In this document: piece after piece, positions 59,976 to 64,000 of the stretch
Layout: the number at the start of each line of letters is the position of its first letter
Numbering within the stretch: the first letter of the stretch is position 1
Origin: a bacterium
GTDB lineage: Bacteria; Hinthialibacterota; Hinthialibacteria; OLB16
Assembly (NCBI GenBank): GCA_022072055.1
Contig: JAJVIK010000008.1
Location: 248,001 to 312,000 of the forward strand
Length of the DNA: 64,000 nucleotides
Reading direction: 5' to 3'
Translations under genes and position numbers: made by a program
The notes under the pieces: model-generated
Database searches by the model: none
Seen by the model: the letters and a program-made list of their open reading frames with translations, nothing else
Told to the model about the DNA's origin: nothing

Positions 59976-60896
59976 ATGCGGCTCCGGGGTCTGCTGTTCA
60001 CGGTTGTCGCGGCCGTTCTCCACTGTTCCTGTAGCTCCAATCAGGACCCCGAGGGCGCGGTGGAGGGACGCAAGCAGACCCTTGATCGGATTCGCCGGGA
60101 AGGGGTTGTGCGGATCGGATACGCCAACGAGGCTCCTTACGCATACCTTGATCAATTGTCGGGGCGTGTGACCGGGGAGGCGCCCGAGATTGCCCGCGTG
60201 GTCTTGAAGAGGATGGGGGTGGAGAAGGTCGAAGGGGTCCTTACCGAATTCGGCTCGTTGATCCCGGGATTGAAGGCGAGGAGGTTCGACATCATCGCGG
60301 CCGGTATGTACATCACGCCGGCGCGGTGCGCGCAAATCCTTTTCTCCAACCCCACTTACAGTGTCGGGGAAGCCTTCATGGTGCTTGCGGGGAATCCGCT
60401 TTCCCTCCACGGCTACGAGGATGTCGCCGGCAATCCGGAAGCGCGCTTGGGAGTTGTGGCCGGAACGGTCGAGAGAGAGTACGCCAAAAAGTGCGGCATC
60501 CCGGATGACAGAATCCTGATCTTCCCTGATCCCATGAGCGCATTGGCCGGACTGCGCGCGGGAAGGATCGAAGCGTATGGTGGGACAAGCCTTACCATCA
60601 ACGATCTGATGAGCAAGACCACATCAAGCGATATTGAAAGAGCGAATCCTTTCTCGGATCCGATCATCGATGCGAACGCGATCCGCGGGTATGGCGCATT
60701 CGGCTTTCGACTGGGGGATGAGCCCCTGGTCGAGGCCTTCAACAGGGAATTGGCGGCGTTTATTGGGACTCCTGAACACCTGGATCTCGTCACTCCGTTT
60801 GGGTTCGGCAAGGAAGAGCTTCCGGGGCCGGTCACCGCGGGAGACCTTTGCGGCCGGTCCGCGCGCGCAAAGAGCGGAGACGCCGCGCGGGGGTGA
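59976..60896 (+). CDS. ehuB: Ectoine/hydroxyectoine ABC transporter substrate-binding protein
   Basis: A 306-residue periplasmic binding protein of family 3. The signal ends LHCSCSSN, which may be a lipobox. Seen: GVVRIGYANEAPYAYLD, TGEAPEIARVVLKRMG, RFDIIAAGMYITPARC, VVAGTVEREYAKK, all typical of EhuB. It starts 4 bp after ectD, so import is co-expressed with synthesis. It overlaps ehuC at GTGA. Confidence 0.92.
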   Translation: MRLRGLLFTVVAAVLHCSCSSNQDPEGAVEGRKQTLDRIRREGVVRIGYANEAPYAYLDQLSGRVTGEAPEIARVVLKRMGVEKVEGVLTEFGSLIPGLKARRFDIIAAGMYITPARCAQILFSNPTYSVGEAFMVLAGNPLSLHGYEDVAGNPEARLGVVAGTVEREYAKKCGIPDDRILIFPDPMSALAGLRAGRIEAYGGTSLTINDLMSKTTSSDIERANPFSDPIIDANAIRGYGAFGFRLGDEPLVEAFNRELAAFIGTPEHLDLVTPFGFGKEELPGPVTAGDLCGRSARAKSGDAARG

Positions 60897-61567
60897 GTGG
60901 AGTGACCATCGACCTCGAACTCCTGCCGCCGCTCTTCAAGGGTTTGACTGTCACCATTCAGATCTTTTCGGGCGCGGCGGGGGTTGCCGTTGTGGCGGCT
61001 TTGGGCGGTGGGCTGGGGCGACTCTCGGGCAGGTGTTGGATCAGGGCTCCCGCAACATGCTATATCGAAGTGTTTCGCGGGACCTCGGCCTTGGTGCAGC
61101 TCTATTGGGTTTTCTATGTGTTACCTTTCTTCGGAATCGAGATCGGCGCGATGGCCGCCGGGATCCTGGTTCTGGGATTGAACGCGGGCTCGTACGGCGC
61201 GGAGATCGTCCGAGGCTCCATCCTGGCGGTTCCTCGGGGCCAGATCGAAGCCGCCATCGCCCTGAATCTGACCCCCTTTCAGCGGATGTGGAGAATCGTT
61301 CTCCCACAGGCAGCCGCCGCGATGATCCCTCCCGCGACCAACACCCTGATTGAGTTGCTGAAGAACACCTCGCTGGTTTCGCTCATCACCATCGCGGATC
61401 TGACATTCCAAGGGCAGATCATCCGCGCCTCCACCCTGAAGAGCGCTGAAGTGTTCCTCCTGCTGCTCGCCCTCTATCTCGCGCTTTCAATGGTGATTCG
61501 AACCTTCATGCGCCGGATCGAGAAGAGATACTCCTTGAGTTGGAGACCCGTCGGAGGCCTGACGTGA
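60893..61567 (+). CDS. ehuC: Ectoine/hydroxyectoine ABC transporter permease
   Basis: A 224-residue His/Glu/Gln-type permease with about five TM helices. The EAA loop that docks the ATPase is AEIVRGSILAVPRGQIEAAI followed by ALNLTPFQRMWRIVLPQA. The GTG at 60893 overlaps the ehuB stop; a GTG at 60902 is an alternative start. It pairs with EhuD in a heterodimeric membrane channel. Confidence 0.9.
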   Translation: MSGVTIDLELLPPLFKGLTVTIQIFSGAAGVAVVAALGGGLGRLSGRCWIRAPATCYIEVFRGTSALVQLYWVFYVLPFFGIEIGAMAAGILVLGLNAGSYGAEIVRGSILAVPRGQIEAAIALNLTPFQRMWRIVLPQAAAAMIPPATNTLIELLKNTSLVSLITIADLTFQGQIIRASTLKSAEVFLLLLALYLALSMVIRTFMRRIEKRYSLSWRPVGGLT

Positions 61568-62229
61568 GAATCGACTGGGGGGCGGCGTGGAGCGCGCTGC
61601 CGGTCTTGCTTCAGGGACTCCTCGTCACTCTTCAGGTGACTCTTCTCGGGATGTCGCTGGCGCTTCTTCTCGGTCTCGTCTGGACACTGTCCCGGCGATC
61701 CCCCCGCCGATGGATATCCTATCCGGCGGCTGGGTTCGTTGAGGCGATCCGGAGCACGCCCCTCTTGGTTCAAGTGTACTTCCTGTTCTATGTGCTTCCC
61801 AGTTACGGGATCAGACTCAGTCCCCTCGCGACTGGGGTGGTCGCCGTGGGGCTGCACTACAGCGCCTATACCTCGGAAGTTTACCGCGCCGGCATCGAGG
61901 GGGTCCCGCGAGGACAGTGGGAAGCCGCGATAGCCCTCAATCTGAGGCCGCTCCAGACCTGGATGTCCATCATCCTTCCCCAAGCCATCCCGCCCGTCAT
62001 CCCGGCCCTTGGGAACTATTTCATCGCGATGTTCAAGGACACCCCGATCCTATCGGCGATTGCGGTCCTTGAGGTGATGCAAACCGCCAAAATATTGGGG
62101 TCGGAGACGTTCCGATACCTCGAACCTTTCACTCTTGTCGGACTGCTTTTCCTGGGGTTGAGCCTGGTCGCCGCGGCGTTGGTTCGGTGGGCGGAAAGGA
62201 AACTTGGAGTCCGGAGCGCTTCGCCATGA
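61564..62229 (+). CDS. ehuD: Ectoine/hydroxyectoine ABC transporter permease
   Basis: A 221-residue permease with the EAA loop EVYRAGIEGVPRGQWEAAIA and the N-terminal TM segments LLQGLLVTLQVTLLGMSLAL and STPLLVQVYFLFYVLP. The GTG at 61564 overlaps the ehuC stop; the longer frame from 61540 lies inside ehuC. About 40% similar by eye to EhuC in the EAA region, as expected for paired permeases. Confidence 0.9.
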   Translation: MRIDWGAAWSALPVLLQGLLVTLQVTLLGMSLALLLGLVWTLSRRSPRRWISYPAAGFVEAIRSTPLLVQVYFLFYVLPSYGIRLSPLATGVVAVGLHYSAYTSEVYRAGIEGVPRGQWEAAIALNLRPLQTWMSIILPQAIPPVIPALGNYFIAMFKDTPILSAIAVLEVMQTAKILGSETFRYLEPFTLVGLLFLGLSLVAAALVRWAERKLGVRSASP

Positions 62230-63005
62230 ACCCTCCGCCCATTGTGCGCATCCGTGGTCTGAGCAAGCGCTACGGGGATGTTTCCGTGATCGAGGATTTG
62301 GACCTCGACATCGCCGCCGGCGAACACCTGGCGGTCATCGGTCCAAGCGGGTCGGGAAAGACCACCTTCTTGCGCGTGCTGATGACACTCGAGCGGCCGG
62401 ATTCGGGGACAATTGAAATCGAAGGGGAAGACCTTTGGCTGATGAAGCGCAACGGGGCCTTGATTCCCGCAAATCCGGCCCACCTGCGTAGGGTCCGGGC
62501 AAAAGTCGGAATGGTGTTTCAACACTTCAACCTCTTCCCGCACATGACCGCTCTCCGCAATGTAACGGAAGCCCCGATTCATGTGTTGGGGTTATCGCGA
62601 GCGCAGGCCGCCCAACGCGGCGTCGAGCTCCTGGCCAAGGTCGGCCTGGAGGACAAGCTTGACTCCTATCCGCACCAACTGTCCGGCGGACAAAAGCAAC
62701 GCGTGGCGATCGCGAGAGCGTTGGCCATGCAGCCAAAGGTCATGCTCTTCGACGAAGTGACCTCGGCGTTGGACCCCGAACTGGTTGGAGAGGTCTTGGG
62801 CGTCCTGCGCCAAATCGCGCGGGAAACCGAGATGACCATGATCGTGGTGACCCATTTGATGGAGTTTGCGCGAGAGATCGCCAACAGGGTCATCTTTTTC
62901 GACAGAGGCAGGGTCCGCGAGGATGCCCCCCCGGATGAAATCTTCACAAACCCCTCGCATCCAAGAACAAGGGAGTTTCTCAGAGCCGTCCAGCTGACCG
63001 CTTGA
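62226..63005 (+). CDS. ehuA: Ectoine/hydroxyectoine ABC transporter ATP-binding protein
   Basis: A 259-residue ABC ATPase of the polar amino acid group. Seen: Walker A GPSGSGKTTFLR, VFQHFNLFPHMTALRN (Q-loop), signature LSGGQKQRVAIARAL, Walker B VMLFDEVTSALDPE and the switch His in IVVTHLMEFA. It overlaps ehuD by ATGA and ends the nine-gene regulator-ectABCD-ehuBCDA locus. In the known Sinorhizobium system ehuA comes first and is linked to ectoine degradation genes, which are absent here. Confidence 0.93.
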   Translation: MNPPPIVRIRGLSKRYGDVSVIEDLDLDIAAGEHLAVIGPSGSGKTTFLRVLMTLERPDSGTIEIEGEDLWLMKRNGALIPANPAHLRRVRAKVGMVFQHFNLFPHMTALRNVTEAPIHVLGLSRAQAAQRGVELLAKVGLEDKLDSYPHQLSGGQKQRVAIARALAMQPKVMLFDEVTSALDPELVGEVLGVLRQIARETEMTMIVVTHLMEFAREIANRVIFFDRGRVREDAPPDEIFTNPSHPRTREFLRAVQLTA

Positions 63006-63095
63006 ACGACAGCTCTCTTTGGTGGAACGTCATACGGAGAAGCTTCCAGGCCGCCGAGCCGCTTGACCACGGTCCGGCGCGTCCGAGTCCGCTTC

Positions 63096-64000
63096 TCAGC
63101 GCCGCCGGTCCTGGTCGTACAGGAAGAAGTTCTCGACCGTGGAAGGGGGATGTCCGATCAGGACTTGACCTCCTTCGGCGCTTACCAGGAAGGGACACCC
63201 TCCGGAGCTGCGAACCTCCGCGTCTTGGAGATTCAGGACCAGGCGCGACCCAATCCCACAAGAAGGGGGAATTGTAAAGTTCAGCCACCCCAATTGAGCG
63301 GCCTCAATTCCCCGAATTTCCTCATCGCCACAAAGGACAAACGAAACAGTCCCGGATGCTTGGCCAAGCGCAACGCTCCACCCTGAGATTCGCGGTGTCG
63401 GAAGGAACGACTCGAAGAACAGACCGGCGGGGTTGAAGTGGACCTCGCCGGACACCTCGCCAATCCCCGCCCCCATCGAAACCGAAAGAGGAATCCGGAC
63501 AGTTCCATTGGGAAAACCGGAGTCCGAGCCGAGTCCGAGCACCAGCGGCGCCTGCGAGGGGAGTTCAGACCCGACACGGAAAAGCGCGTTGTCCGCGAGC
63601 AGCCGGTAACGAACGCTATTCTCGTCATACCATCGGGCGAGGTGAAAGCAGATCGGCGTGACCGTCCCCACTCCAGCCTCCAGCTTGGGGCTGAGAGTAA
63701 CCAGAAGAATGACCGCCTCGCCGGGAGCGATCAGACCCTCAACATGGGCCAGAGACGCCGCCAGCGTCCCAACCTCCGGGAAGTCATACGCCAAGAGAAA
63801 GGACCCAGTCATCGTGGCGGTGCGAACCTCATCCATGGAGAGAATGGTGGGATCGTACTCCAATCTGAAATCCCCCCCGGCGAAACCGTCGCCGTCCGAT
63901 AACCGGATTTCGATCACCGTCTGTCCGGGATAGACCGCGGCGCCGTTCGTGGCCTCGACAACCCGGTCCAGGGCGCAAGCCGCGGGTGGGCTTACGGGAA
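63096..64000 (-). CDS. Exported protein with two cohesin-like modules, N-terminus beyond window
   Basis: The minus-strand frame is open from the window edge to a stop at 63096 (about 300 residues visible). Module 1 begins AAVYPGQTVIEIRLSDGDGF and continues GGDFRLEYDPTILSMDEV, a cohesin-type strand pattern. Module 2 (FPNGTVRIPLSVSMG ... VSGEVHFNPAGLFFESFLPT ... LGWLNFTIP) repeats it. The last residues (STVENFFLYDQDRRR) do not look like a sorting signal. Cohesin-like modules bind dockerins, and a dockerin-like motif occurs in the truncated island A protein. No evidence links the two. Confidence 0.6.
   Translation of the reverse strand, partial: PVSPPAACALDRVVEATNGAAVYPGQTVIEIRLSDGDGFAGGDFRLEYDPTILSMDEVRTATMTGSFLLAYDFPEVGTLAASLAHVEGLIAPGEAVILLVTLSPKLEAGVGTVTPICFHLARWYDENSVRYRLLADNALFRVGSELPSQAPLVLGLGSDSGFPNGTVRIPLSVSMGAGIGEVSGEVHFNPAGLFFESFLPTPRISGWSVALGQASGTVSFVLCGDEEIRGIEAAQLGWLNFTIPPSCGIGSRLVLNLQDAEVRSSGGCPFLVSAEGGQVLIGHPPSTVENFFLYDQDRRR

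Noticed and set aside
1-64000. CRISPR arrays or rRNA genes
   Set aside because: No regularly spaced direct repeats and no rRNA sequence seen on either strand.

Overview
The window is GC-rich bacterial chromosome with tightly packed operons, frequent ATGA/GTGA overlaps and some GTG starts. It carries secreted proteins with cohesin-like, dockerin-like and CARDB modules, Thr-Pro linkers, a WD40/Ser-Thr-kinase giant and many DUF proteins. This mix suggests an uncultured lineage of the Sumerlaeota/Hydrogenedentota/Omnitrophota or PVC-like kind, but no marker gene here fixes the phylum. A complete ectoine/hydroxyectoine operon with a dedicated importer points to a salty or fluctuating-osmolarity habitat.

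Region 1 (1-28 kb) is core-like chromosome. A minus-strand operon runs asd, citrate synthase, a cobA-hemD fusion, osmC, two DUF488 genes and a dual-OB-like protein that leaves the window. On the plus strand are an NSS Na+ symporter with its tiny partner subunit, a decayed HicA-like toxin, an orphan sugar-type ABC ATPase, a DUF4258/DUF2283 toxin-antitoxin-like pair whose DUF4258 member has an in-frame TGA, yggL, a membrane methyltransferase, a GH36-like glycosidase and two small genes. A second minus-strand operon runs pilD, GT2, an alpha/beta hydrolase, a C-terminally short threonine aldolase, ruvB and a tandem Kdo/WaaP-type kinase-like protein. Then come DUF4230, panB-pgeF, argD-argF, and a MarR regulator sharing a 21-bp operator with a downstream radical SAM gene.

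Region 2 (28.06-55.77 kb) is accessory DNA. A tRNA-Gly(CCC) gene is followed by two further copies of its 3' 46 bp (46608-46653 and 55727-55772), so two elements sit in tandem in one tRNA gene. Element A carries an IS66 scar, a 1784-residue CHAT-pseudocyclase-kinase-TM-WD40-LamG protein divergent from an unknown protein and an ECF-like sigma factor, a dockerin/CARDB secreted protein cut by an IS3 fragment, and a sigma-54-controlled STAS/RND efflux/HD-GYP operon. Element B starts with a truncated tyrosine integrase beside the att repeat. It carries a second sigma-54 regulator divergent from an AhpD-like, haloalkane-dehalogenase-like and SDR operon, an IS66 remnant, and a SWIM-SNF2 helicase.

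Region 3 (55.8-64 kb) is chromosome again: a MarR regulator, then ectABCD-ehuBCDA as one overlapping operon behind a strong sigma-70 promoter, then the C-terminal part of a cohesin-like exported protein. The ect genes make ectoine and 5-hydroxyectoine from aspartate semialdehyde (product of asd), and ehuBCDA imports or recaptures them.

The best candidate for an undescribed system is the CHAT/kinase/WD40 receptor with its divergent sigma-factor operon (28971-36477), carried on a tRNA-borne island.
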